The position numbers and the translations under genes are program-made. From positions 1,302,001 through 1,366,000 of the forward strand of contig NZ_CP130713.1 in the NCBI RefSeq assembly GCF_030553055.1: DNA of 64,000 nt. The letters run 5' to 3'. Under the pieces are notes generated by a model. That model saw only the letters and a program-made list of their open reading frames with translations. It was not told the origin of the DNA and did not search any database. This DNA comes from Streptomyces sp. XD-27. Its GTDB lineage: Bacteria; Actinomycetota; Actinomycetes; Streptomycetales; Streptomycetaceae. Below, piece by piece: positions 56,391 through 64,000 of this stretch (within the stretch, counting starts at the first letter, position 1; the number at the start of each line of letters is the position of its first letter).

Positions 56391-56998
56391 GTGCCGTACC
56401 TCACCCGCTCCACCCCCCGGCCGGGCAGTCCGCAGCGGCTTCCCGATCGGAGCGCGGTGGCCTGTTATCGCTTCCGTTCCGGCGCGGCACATGGCGGCAC
56501 ATGCTGTTCGCCCTGTTCCTGCCGCTCCCCCTCGCCCTGATCCTCGGGCTCCAGGTCCTCATGAAGGCCGCGTACGACAGCGGGCACAAGGCGCTCGGCC
56601 CGTTGATCCTGCTGGGCGCGCTCGGCGCGGTCGCGGTGGCCGGGCCGGCGTTCGAGCGGATGCGGCTGCGGGTCTTCTTCGGCGAGACCGTCCTGCGGCG
56701 CAGGACGGGACGGCTGCGGAACGGCGCTGTCTTCTTCTTCGTGAACCTGGTGCTGACCGCCCTGTCGTTCGCTGCCGCGGTCGGCTGGATCATCGTCTCC
56801 GCGCGCAACCTGACGTACCCGATCTGGGGCTGGGAGTCCTACCCGACCGACGCGTGGGGCGGCCCGACCCCGGCCGGAGCGGTGGCGCTGCACTTCGCGT
56901 CCGGCGTGGTGGCCTTCTTCGTGCTGCCGTGGGTCGTCATCCACATCACCCGGTGGCAGTGCGCCATGGTCCGCCGGCACCTCGGCGAAAGCGTCTGA
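56391..56998 (+). CDS. membrane protein like the sensor domain of Streptomyces histidine kinases, frameshifted
   Basis: A GTG at 56391 with a strong AGGAGAGG site opens a frame that ends early. One added base in the C6 run 56413-56418 joins it to a membrane protein of ~202 residues: a cytoplasmic N-terminus, LPFRRGTWRHMLFALFLPLPL (helix 1), a second helix, the segment AFERMRLRVFFGET, and two more helices ending LPWVVIHITRWQ. That plan matches the N-terminal 'sensor' membrane domain of Streptomyces two-component kinases, but no kinase domain follows. Without correction the protein would have to start at ATG 56501. It sits beside the LuxR gene on the opposite strand. Confidence 0.6.
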
Positions 56999-57058
56999 CC
57001 AGACCTCGGCGAAGGCCTCTGAGCCCCGCTGCCTCGCCCCCCGCTCGTACCCCCACAG

Positions 57059-57095
57059 CTGTGCCCCCGACGGGAGCTGTCCGCCGGGGGCACAG
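57059..57095. terminator. hairpin between convergent sensor-like and LuxR genes
   Basis: Arms CTGTGCCCCCG (57059-57069) and CGGGGGCACAG (57085-57095) with a 15-nt loop lie 15 bp beyond the LuxR stop. Confidence 0.65.
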
Positions 57096-57109
57096 GTGTA
57101 CGCGGACCG

Positions 57110-57892
57110 CTACGCCGCCGCCCTGGCCCGGGAGACGGGGCGGGCGGCCGCGCGCCGGACGAGGAAGGGGGTCGCCCGGGCGGGCGCGTCGACGAACGCG
57201 GGGGTCCGGGAGCGCTGGGCGTCGAGGAAGCGCAGGACCGCCAGGACCCGGCGGTTGTCGCGATCGCCGCCCGGCAGGCCCAGCTTGCCGAAGACCGCGG
57301 CGGCCCGCTTCTCCACGGTGCCGGCGGAGACACACAGCTCGTCGGCGATGGCGCTGTTGGTCCGGCCCTGGGCCATGAGGCGCAGGACGTCCAGCTCCCG
57401 GGCGCTCAGCGCGGCCAGGTCGGCGCGGGCGGCCGGCCCGGCCGGGTCCGGCGGCGGCGCGGGCGCGCCGACGTCCCCAGGGGCGACGGCCCTCGGGTCG
57501 ACGACCGAGCCGCCGGCGGCGATCCTGCCGAGGGCGGCGAACAGCGCCTCCGACTCGGTGATGTGATCCCGCAGCACAAGGCCGGTCCGCTCCCGCCCGC
57601 AAGCGAACAGCCGGGCGGCAAGGCCGGGTTCGGGAGCCGCGCTGTACAGCAGCGCGGCCGTGCCGGGCCGTGTCCGGCGCGCGGTGAGCACGTCCTCCAC
57701 CGAGTGGTCGCCGCCGAAGGGGCCGGCGGGCCGGACGCCGACGACGACGGCGTCGGGCCGGTGCCGGGCGACGAGGGCGGGCAGCTCGGCTGTGCCGGGC
57801 GCGGCGGCGGCGACCCGGTGGCCGCCGCCGTCCAGCACCTGGGCCAGGCCGGCCCGCAGGACCGTGGAGGCTTCGGCGATCACAATGCGCAT
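57110..57892 (-). CDS. LuxR-family regulator with atypical receiver domain
   Basis: The 260-residue protein has a NarL-type layout: a receiver-like domain at ~1-120 and a LuxR helix-turn-helix at ~155-215 (LSARELDVLRLMAQGRTNSAIADELCVSAGTVEKRAAAVFGKLGL). In the receiver, the phospho-Asp position reads VVVGVRP instead of the usual VLLDVRMP, and the acidic pair after beta1 reads AEAS. It is thus probably not phosphorylated and may respond to ligand or level. A basic Ala/Arg tail follows. The ATG was chosen for its AAGGAAG site; a GTG 9 bp upstream is possible. Likely the cluster's regulator. Confidence 0.85.
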   Translation of the reverse strand: MRIVIAEASTVLRAGLAQVLDGGGHRVAAAAPGTAELPALVARHRPDAVVVGVRPAGPFGGDHSVEDVLTARRTRPGTAALLYSAAPEPGLAARLFACGRERTGLVLRDHITESEALFAALGRIAAGGSVVDPRAVAPGDVGAPAPPPDPAGPAARADLAALSARELDVLRLMAQGRTNSAIADELCVSAGTVEKRAAAVFGKLGLPGGDRDNRRVLAVLRFLDAQRSRTPAFVDAPARATPFLVRRAAARPVSRARAAA

Positions 57893-57976
57893 AGGGATCA
57901 CTTCCTTCGCCCCGCGCCTGGTCGGGGCGCGGGGCGATCGTGGGTGGGACCGGTTGGAGCAGTGCGGGACGGTGCC

Positions 57977-58585
57977 TCACACGTGCAGCGAGGCGTGCTC
58001 TCGGGCGGCGGTGTGCTCTCGGGCGGCAGTCAGAAAGTTCTCCAGGAGCCGCGACCCGCCCGAGGTGGCCACGCTCTCCGGATGGAACTGGATCCCCCAG
58101 ACGGGCAGTCGGCGGTGGACCAGGGACATCACGCAGCCGTCGTCCGCGGCGTGCCCGGTGGCTTCGAGCGCCTCGGGCAGCGGTTCGGCGACGATCAGCG
58201 AGTGGTAGCGGGCCGCGGTCATCTCCGTGCCGAGGCCCTCGTACAGGCCGGTGCCGTCGTGTCGTACGGTGCTGGTCTTGCCGTGCCGGACCCGGTCCGC
58301 GACCACCACCCGGCCCCCGTAGGCCAGGCCGATCGCCTGGTGGCCCAGGCAGATGCCGAGCAGCGGCACCCGCCCCGCGAAGGCGTGGACGAGCTCGACA
58401 TGGCCGCTGTCCGCGGGATGGCCCGGGCCGGGGCCGAGCACCACGGCGTCCGGGGCGCGCGAGACGAGGGCCTCGGTGGACCGGGTGCCGGACCGCACCA
58501 CCTCGGTGTCGGCGCCGAGGCCGCGCAGGTACTGGTCGATGATGTGGGTGAAGCTGTCGTACGCGTCGACCACCAGGACCCTCAC
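57977..58585 (-). CDS. trpG: anthranilate synthase, glutamine amidotransferase subunit
   Basis: The 202-residue class-I amidotransferase starts VRVLVVDAYDSFTHII and has the catalytic Cys in GICLGHQA and the His/Glu in GIQFHPESV. It releases ammonia from glutamine for the TrpE partner. The GTG start overlaps the trpE stop (GTGA). Unlike many Streptomyces cluster enzymes the two subunits are not fused. A PabA role cannot be excluded, but trpD in the cluster favours anthranilate. Confidence 0.9.
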   Translation of the reverse strand: MRVLVVDAYDSFTHIIDQYLRGLGADTEVVRSGTRSTEALVSRAPDAVVLGPGPGHPADSGHVELVHAFAGRVPLLGICLGHQAIGLAYGGRVVVADRVRHGKTSTVRHDGTGLYEGLGTEMTAARYHSLIVAEPLPEALEATGHAADDGCVMSLVHRRLPVWGIQFHPESVATSGGSRLLENFLTAAREHTAAREHASLHV

Positions 58586-60095
58586 GGCAGCAGTTCCTTT
58601 CCGGTCAGCGCCCAGTGGGCGGCGGCCATCTTGTGCAGCGTCTCGCGCCACTCGCCCTCGGGGGTCGAGTCGGCGACGATGCCCGCGCAGCTCTGGGTGC
58701 GGTAGCCGGTGCCGTCGTGCACCACGGTCCTGATGCACAGGGCGAACCGGCTCCAGCCGCGCAGGTCGACGAGGCCGACCGCGCCCGCGTACATCCCGCG
58801 CGGCCCGTCCTCCAGGCCCTGGATCAGCTCCATGGCGCGGATCTTCGGCGCCCCGGTGACGGTGCCGGCGGGGAAGGAGGCGCGCAGCGCGGACCAGGTG
58901 TCGTGTGCCGGGTCGCGCCGGCCGGAGACGGTGGAGACGAGGTGGAAGACGTGGGAGTACGTCTCGACCGTCATCAGCCGCTCGGTCTCCAGGGTCCGCG
59001 GCAGGCAGACGCGTCCGATGTCGTTGCGGCACAGGTCGACGAGCATGATGTGCTCGGCGCGTTCCTTCTCGTCGGCGCGGAGGGCGGCGACGCGCCGCTC
59101 GTCGGTCTCCGGGTCGCCGCTGCGCGGGGCGGTGCCGGCGATGGGCCGCATCACGAGGCGCTCGCCGTCGTCGGCGAGGAGCACCTCGGGGCTGGCCCCG
59201 ATCAGGGTGGTGCCGGCTCTGGGCACCAGGTACATGTACGGCGACGGGTTGCGGGCACGCAGCCGACGGTAGACCTGGAGCGGTTCGAGGTCGGTGGCGA
59301 CCTCGATGCTGTGGCCGATCTGGATCTGGTAGACGTCGCCGACGCCGATGTGGCGAAGGCAGCGCTCGACCCGGGCCAGGAAGGTCTCCTTGTCGGTGCT
59401 GTCGCGCACCGAGCGCGGCTCGGGCGCCTCGGGGACGGCCGCGTCGGCGGGCGGTCTGCGGGCGGCCGCCGCGATGTCGTACGGGTCGGGGGCGGGAACT
59501 CGGCGGCGTGCGCCCGCAGATGGCGCACCTCGTTCGTGGCGAGGTCGTAGTGGACCGTGTCGCGGAAGAGCGTGAACACGCAGTCCGGGCCGTCGGTGCC
59601 GGTGCTCCGCTCGGGCAGTTCCTCCATGTGCCAGGCGGCCCCGTACCCGAGCGTGGCGAGGAAGCCGAACGCGAAGGTGGCGGGCGGCGCCTGGGTGTGG
59701 ACGCGGAAGAGCCGCTGGGTGGCGCGGAGGAGCTCCCACACCTGGCCGGGGCGGGTGAACCCGCGCGCGGCCGGCGCGAGGGAGGTCATCCCCAGTACGT
59801 CGGCCGCGTCGAGCAGCGCGCGGGCCAGGCGGTCGCCGCCGCGCACCAGCACATGGGACGCGTGGACCTCGATCTCGGCGAGCCTGCCGTACCCGACCAC
59901 GGCCGATCCGCGGTCCTGCACCGGTCCCTCGAGGCTCTCCAGGAGATAGACGTCCTCCTTCCCGAACCGCTCGCACAGGGCCGTGTACAGACCGAGCGGT
60001 TCGTGGTGCGGCAGCGGCGTCTCCTCGACGTGTACGTCGATGGCCGCGGGCCCCGGTTCCGCGGTCGGGGTCGGTGGTTCGAGCAGTGTGGTCAC
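58582..60095 (-). CDS. trpE: anthranilate synthase component I, frameshifted
   Basis: The corrected protein is 504 residues. The N-terminal part (from MTTLLEPPTPTAEPG) and the catalytic C-terminal part (PYMYLVP, GASPEVL, RPIAGTAPRSGDPETDE, HIMLVDLCRNDIGRVC, GTVTGAPKIRAMEL) are in different frames. One added base at the G5 run 59488-59492 joins them through AEFPPPDPYDIAAA. It converts chorismate and ammonia to anthranilate. The TG-APK motif separates it from isochorismate synthases. The gene is coupled to trpG. The break is probably a sequencing artefact; if real, the catalytic domain has no clear start. Confidence 0.88.
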
Positions 60096-60160
60096 GGGCG
60101 TCCCATTCGGTCGTGGCGCGTCGTCGGACGGTCAGGGCGCGTCGTCGGACGGACCGGTCG

Positions 60161-61153
60161 TCAGTCGAGTACGTAGCCGTCGCGGGCCCGCAGTCCGCGG
60201 GAGCGGCGCAGGTCGGTCAGGACGAAGCTGCGCTGGAGCCAGCGGTCCCGGCCGTCGTAGCGGGGCCGGAAGGGGGTGCGGCCGTGGACGGTGACCCGGT
60301 TGTCGACGATCGCCAGGTCACCGGGGGTGAGCCGGACGGTCTGCGCCGTCAGGTCGAACAGCTCGTTCAGCTCGTCCAGGGCGCGCGCCGCGCGGGGGGT
60401 GGTGGCGCGGGTGGCGGCGAAGTCGACCCGTACGTCGGGGTCGTCGGGCGCTCCGGTCAGCACCGCGTGCGGCGTGCTCGCGCCGGCCACCGTGCCGAAG
60501 GAGGGCGGGGCCGCGGTGACGAACTCCTTGCTCCGCAGCGCCGTCCGGCCCGCCTCGCTCAGCAGCGGCAGCGCCTGGCGTACGCAGGCGGTGCGCAGCC
60601 CGGCGACGCCCTCGTGGTCGGCGCGCAGGCACAGCAGCATCACGAAGTCGGGGCGGTGCGGGTGGAAGGCGTTCTCGGTGTGGAAGGAGAGCAGCACGGA
60701 TCCGGCGTTGCCCTGGAACTCCTCCTGCCCGGGCACCGGGACGACGTCCTGGACCAGCGCGCCGGACTTCTCGGGGCGGAAGGCGGCCGGGTCGCCGAGG
60801 CCGGCGGCCACCGTCAGCAGGACGGCGGCGGGCACCGTGGCCGTGTGCTGCACCGAGCCGCGGCCGGTGGGGGTGTCGGGCAGCGCGGGCTCGTCGACCG
60901 GGAGGCCGCGGACGAGGAGGGCGCCGGAGGGGCCGGAGTCGCGGCGGAAGGCGCGCAGCCCGCGGCGGAGGCCGGCGGGCAGGTCGCACCAGGCGTCGCG
61001 GGCGGCGGCGACCCACTCGGGGGTGTCGATGCGTCCGGCGGCGACCGGGGCGAGGCGCCGGGCCAGGCCGGTGATCCAGTCGGCGTCGCCCGGCCCGACG
61101 GTCAGGGTCCGGGCCGGTGCGCCGACGGTGGAGGAGTCGAGTGCGAGTGTCAT
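60161..61153 (-). CDS. Fe(II)/2-oxoglutarate oxygenase, VioC/AsnO-like amino-acid hydroxylase
   Basis: The 330-residue protein is a clavaminate-synthase-like dioxygenase. The iron triad is visible as His158-x-Glu160 (SFHTENAFHPH) and His290 (VTVHGRTPF), and the distal Arg follows in GRDRWLQRSFV. HxE instead of HxD is typical of the VioC/AsnO/OrfP group, which hydroxylates C-beta of free or carrier-bound Arg, Asn or similar residues. With MbtH next door this predicts a beta-hydroxy amino acid in the peptide. The exact substrate is not readable. Confidence 0.87.
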   Translation of the reverse strand: MTLALDSSTVGAPARTLTVGPGDADWITGLARRLAPVAAGRIDTPEWVAAARDAWCDLPAGLRRGLRAFRRDSGPSGALLVRGLPVDEPALPDTPTGRGSVQHTATVPAAVLLTVAAGLGDPAAFRPEKSGALVQDVVPVPGQEEFQGNAGSVLLSFHTENAFHPHRPDFVMLLCLRADHEGVAGLRTACVRQALPLLSEAGRTALRSKEFVTAAPPSFGTVAGASTPHAVLTGAPDDPDVRVDFAATRATTPRAARALDELNELFDLTAQTVRLTPGDLAIVDNRVTVHGRTPFRPRYDGRDRWLQRSFVLTDLRRSRGLRARDGYVLD

Positions 61154-61190
61154 GTCCTATCGCTTTCTGAGCTGCCGAACGGTCGTGGGC

Positions 61191-61406
61191 TCAACCGGCA
61201 TGGGCCATCGCCTCGGCGACGGAGCGCGGGCGCATGTCGGTCCAGTGGGCGGCGACGTACGCCTGGCTCTCGTCGTGGCCGGCGTCCTCCAGGACCGCCT
61301 GCCAGCCGGCGGGGACGTCGGCGAAGGCCGGCCACAGGGAGTACTGGCCCTCGTCGTTGACCAGCACGTGGTAACGGCCCTCGGGGTCGTCGAACGGGTT
61401 GCTCAT
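61191..61406 (-). CDS. mbtH: MbtH-like protein
   Basis: The 71-residue protein has the full MbtH signature: NPFDDPEGRYHVLVNDEGQ, YSLWPAFADVPAGW and HWTDMRP. MbtH proteins bind and activate NRPS adenylation domains. It is strong evidence that NRPS genes belong to this cluster beyond the right edge. It is the only mbtH in the window, so it could also serve the siderophore NRPS. Confidence 0.95.
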   Translation of the reverse strand: MSNPFDDPEGRYHVLVNDEGQYSLWPAFADVPAGWQAVLEDAGHDESQAYVAAHWTDMRPRSVAEAMAHAG

Positions 61407-61467
61407 GGCTGTTCCTTTCGGACTTTCGGAATGTCGTGGACATCGGATGGCGGGTATCGATGTGGTG

Positions 61468-62487
61468 TCAGGCCGCCGACTCGACGGCTTCGGCGGTGCC
61501 GACGGTCTCGACGCCCGGCTTCGCGCCGACTCCGGCCACCTCGTCGCCGTACACCCCCTGCACCCAGTTGGTCTGGTAGAGGGTGTCGAGATAGCGCTCT
61601 CCCAGGTCCGGGGAGATCGCCACGGAGACCAGGCCGGTGCGGTCCGCGTCCTGCCGGGCGAGCCACTGGGACGCGCCCGCCGCGACGGTCCCGGTGGAGC
61701 CGCCGAAGAGGAAGCCGCGGGCGGCGAGCCGGTGGCACATGCGGACCGTCTCGGACTCGGGGACGATCACCACGTCGTCGACGAACGACTCGTCGAGCAG
61801 CGCGGGCCGTACGCCCGCGCCGAGCCCCGGGATCATCCGGGGCCCCGGCGGCCGGCCGAAGGTGACCGAGCCGACGCTGTCCACCGCGACGATGCGCACG
61901 TCGGGCCGGTGCTCCTTGAACCAGCGGGCGCAGCCCATCAGCGTGCCGGTGGTGCCGGCGCCGATGAAGAGCACGTCGACGCCGGGGAAGCGCTGGGCGA
62001 TCGGCGGCGCGGTCCAGCGGTAGTGGGCGCGCCAGTTGTCGGCGTTGCGGTACTGGTTGAGCCAGACGTGCCGGGGGTCGGTGGCGCACAGCCGGCGGAC
62101 CAGGGCGAGCCGCGCGCCGAGGAAGCCTCCTTCGGGGTCGGGGTCGGTGACGATGCGGACCTCCGCGCCGAGCGCCTCCATCAGGCGCCGGGCCGCGAGG
62201 TTGCAGCGGGAGTCGGTGACGCACAGGAAGCGGTGGCCCTTGCTGGCCGCGATCATGCTCAGTGCGACGCCGAGGTTGCCGGAGGAGGACTCGACCAGGA
62301 TCGAGTCCTCTTTGAGCACCCCGCTCTGCTCGGCCGCCTCGATCATCGAGAGCGCGGCCTTCTGTTTGATGGATCCGCTGAAATTGAAGCCCTCGCATTT
62401 GAGGTAGATCGACGAGCCGAGTACCGGCCGGAGATCGACGTAGAGATCGTCTTCGTTGAATTCCTGCGGGGCCGAGATGATCGGCAT
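61468..62487 (-). CDS. sbnA: SbnA-like N-(2-amino-2-carboxyethyl)-L-glutamate synthase
   Basis: The 339-residue PLP enzyme of the cysteine-synthase fold carries the PLP lysine in FNFSGSIKQKAAL, the substrate loop VESSSGNLGVAL, and the glycine phosphate loop GAGTTGTLMG. In staphyloferrin B synthesis SbnA joins O-phosphoserine and glutamate, and SbnB then releases 2,3-diaminopropionate. The sbnB gene is directly upstream, so the pair assignment is firm. The ATG with GGGAGGACCC was chosen over an in-frame ATG 27 bp upstream. Confidence 0.92.
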   Translation of the reverse strand: MPIISAPQEFNEDDLYVDLRPVLGSSIYLKCEGFNFSGSIKQKAALSMIEAAEQSGVLKEDSILVESSSGNLGVALSMIAASKGHRFLCVTDSRCNLAARRLMEALGAEVRIVTDPDPEGGFLGARLALVRRLCATDPRHVWLNQYRNADNWRAHYRWTAPPIAQRFPGVDVLFIGAGTTGTLMGCARWFKEHRPDVRIVAVDSVGSVTFGRPPGPRMIPGLGAGVRPALLDESFVDDVVIVPESETVRMCHRLAARGFLFGGSTGTVAAGASQWLARQDADRTGLVSVAISPDLGERYLDTLYQTNWVQGVYGDEVAGVGAKPGVETVGTAEAVESAA

Positions 62488-62527
62488 GGGTCCTCCCGCG
62501 TCAGGTGTGGCCAAGAAGGGCGGGCGG

Positions 62528-63565
62528 TCAGCCGTAGCGGCGCATCTCGTGGAAGAAGCCGTCGACGACGGAGAGTTCGCCCGCCTCGCGCACGGTGTCG
62601 TACACGTGCTTGCCGAGCGCGAGGTCGAGGATCCCGAGGCCGAACGGCGAGAAGATCACCGGCCGGTCGGCGGGGGGTCGGAGGGTGCCGTCCAGCACGT
62701 CGTACAGGGTCCCGTGCACGAAGTCGCGGTGGCCGGTGCGCTGTTCGGCCAGGTGCAGGGAGGTGTTCGCCTTCAGGCAGTGCTCGACGTCGTCCACCAC
62801 GTTGGTCGCGGCGAGGACCACCTCGGGCGCCAGGTCGCGCAGCGAGACGTGCAGGACCAGCGGATGGTGATCGAACCACGCGGGGTCCTCGACGTGCGGC
62901 TCGCCCGCGACGGTGGCGAAGACGACGAGGTCGCTGGAGCGGATGAGCGCTTCGGCGCTCTCGTGCACGGTGACGGTGCCGGGGGCGCCGGAGCGCTCCA
63001 GGTAGCCGGCGAACCCCTCGGAGTGCTCTCGGCTCAGGTCGTACACGCCCGTCTCGTCGAACTCCCAGCCGGTGCCGGCCAGGAAGGCGTGGATGAAGCG
63101 GGCGATCAGTCCGACGCCGAAGAAGCCGACGCGGCGGGGGCGCGCCCGGCCCGCGGAGAGCCGGTCCGCGGCGAGCGCGGCCGAGGCCGCGGTGCGCGCG
63201 GCGCTGATGATGGAGCTCTCCAGGCAGGCCAGCGGGTAGCCGGTGGCGGGGTCGTTGAGGATCAGCACGGCCGAGGCGCGCGGCAGCCCCGCCGCGACGT
63301 TCTCGGGGAAGCTGGAGATCCACTTGAGCCCGTCGACCCCGATGCCGCCGCCGACGGAGGCGGGCAGCGCGATGATGCGGGAGCTCGGCCGGTCGGGGAA
63401 GCGCAGGAAGTACGAGGGCGGGTTGACGGTGTCGCCGGCGCCGTGGGCGCGGTAGGCCGCTTCGATGATGCCGGTGACCTCCCGGTGCCGGCCGCCGAGC
63501 ACGCGGTCGACCTGGGCACCGGAGATCACGGCGAAGTCGGGCGGTGCCGCGGTGGGTGAGGACAT
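62528..63565 (-). CDS. sbnB: SbnB-like N-((2S)-2-amino-2-carboxyethyl)-L-glutamate dehydrogenase
   Basis: This 345-residue enzyme of the ornithine-cyclodeaminase/mu-crystallin fold has the NAD motif VGFFGVGLIARFIHAFL and the conserved pocket region LACLESSIISAARTAA. It oxidatively cleaves the SbnA product to 2-oxoglutarate and L-2,3-diaminopropionate. It is the first gene of the left-running unit (sbnB, sbnA, mbtH, oxygenase, trpE, trpG). The product is probably used as an amino acid by NRPS modules outside the window. Confidence 0.92.
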   Translation of the reverse strand: MSSPTAAPPDFAVISGAQVDRVLGGRHREVTGIIEAAYRAHGAGDTVNPPSYFLRFPDRPSSRIIALPASVGGGIGVDGLKWISSFPENVAAGLPRASAVLILNDPATGYPLACLESSIISAARTAASAALAADRLSAGRARPRRVGFFGVGLIARFIHAFLAGTGWEFDETGVYDLSREHSEGFAGYLERSGAPGTVTVHESAEALIRSSDLVVFATVAGEPHVEDPAWFDHHPLVLHVSLRDLAPEVVLAATNVVDDVEHCLKANTSLHLAEQRTGHRDFVHGTLYDVLDGTLRPPADRPVIFSPFGLGILDLALGKHVYDTVREAGELSVVDGFFHEMRRYG

Positions 63566-63772
63566 GGGTGTTCCCTAAGAATGTGAGGCGGTCCGGGAGG
63601 ACCGGGTGTGGCTGATGGGTGTTTGCCGTTGATGGCTTCCGGAGAATGGCCGCCCGGTCCTCCGGGACGCTCCGACTGCTGATTGAGAACTGCGGTCATC
63701 GCTGGTTAGGGACCTGTCGGCGGAGTGTTCTCCGGGCCATGGGAGTGCTGGTCATGGAGGAACGGAGCAACG

Positions 63773-64000
63773 TTGAGCACGCCTCACGCGCGCATATGGG
63801 TCGGCATCGACGCAGGCAAAGGGCACCACTGGGCGGCCGCTGTCGACGCCGACGGTCAGACGTTGTTCTCGACAAAAGTGATCAACGACGAAGCGCAGAT
63901 CCTCACGCTCATCGAGACGGCCCGCGAGCGGGCGGATGAGGTGCGGTGGGCGGTGGATATCTCCGGCCGTGCGTCCACGCTGCTGCTGGCTCTGCTGGTT
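63773..64000 (+). mobile_element. IS110-family transposase, N-terminal part
   Basis: From a TTG with GGAG upstream, 76 codons are visible before the right edge: RIWVGIDAGKGHHWAAAVDADG…TKVINDEAQIL…VRWAVDISGRASTLLLALLV. This is the RuvC-like DEDD N-terminal domain of IS110 transposases, with the first catalytic Asp in GIDAGK. No terminal inverted repeat is visible in the 207 bp before it, as expected because IS110 elements lack long ones. The element borders the sbnB promoter, so the left end of the IS should lie between 63566 and 63772. Confidence 0.85.

Overview
The window is high-GC actinomycete chromosome with dense gene packing, GTG/TTG starts, many 4-bp ATGA/GTGA gene overlaps, mycothiol biosynthesis (mshC), chaplins and IdeR/DmdR-type iron boxes. 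Together these point to Streptomyces. The order parJ/PAC2 - mshC - SCO1664 family - DUF3090 - phosphomutase - corA ... chaplins - M20 peptidase matches, from memory, the SCO1662-SCO1676 part of the S. coelicolor core chromosome.

Region 1 (1-20 kb) is core chromosome: the end of a cystathionine beta-synthase, a FadR/GntR regulator with palindromic operators, parJ, a conserved four-gene mshC operon, CorA, a ferritin-like protein, an F420-type oxidoreductase, an aldo/keto reductase, a RecD2-like protein whose ATPase motifs look dead, two chaplin loci (one a 39-aa chaplin domain with no signal peptide), an M20 peptidase, tRNA-Leu(GAG) and an amidohydrolase.

Region 2 (20-44.5 kb) is a complete-looking siderophore locus. 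A divergent pair (ornithine N-monooxygenase and N-hydroxyornithine formyltransferase) faces a ~21.6-kb operon. The operon makes and activates 2,3-dihydroxybenzoate (dhbA, dhbC, dhbE, dhbB and a free aryl carrier protein) and encodes siderophore uptake (lipoprotein, two FecCD permeases, ATPase), a siderophore-interacting reductase, one large NRPS, a DHA2 exporter and a DAHP synthase. The NRPS reads C-A-T-E-C-A-T-E-C, with no thioesterase and a terminal condensation domain. Iron boxes lie in front of all three transcription units. The predicted product is a mixed catecholate-hydroxamate siderophore.

Region 3 (44.5-50.7 kb) holds secreted or surface proteins: an allene-oxide-cyclase-like barrel, two seven-repeat FG-GAP proteins of identical length flanking a methyltransferase, a small secreted protein and a DUF6875-like protein.

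Region 4 (50.7-64 kb) is the edge of a second biosynthetic cluster. It has a PyrH-like tryptophan 5-halogenase with flavin reductase, a private chorismate-to-tryptophan supply (trpE, trpG, trpD, chorismate mutase), sbnA/sbnB for 2,3-diaminopropionate, a VioC/AsnO-type oxygenase, MbtH, an antiporter and an atypical LuxR regulator. This predicts a peptide with 5-chlorotryptophan, diaminopropionate and a beta-hydroxy amino acid. The NRPS genes lie outside the window. An IS110-type transposase starts at the right edge.

Five genes (near 14.58, 28.61, 38.92, 56.41 and 59.49 kb) are broken by a frameshift that one extra base in a C/G run of 5-6 would repair. All five go in the same direction, so homopolymer under-calling is a likelier explanation than five real mutations.
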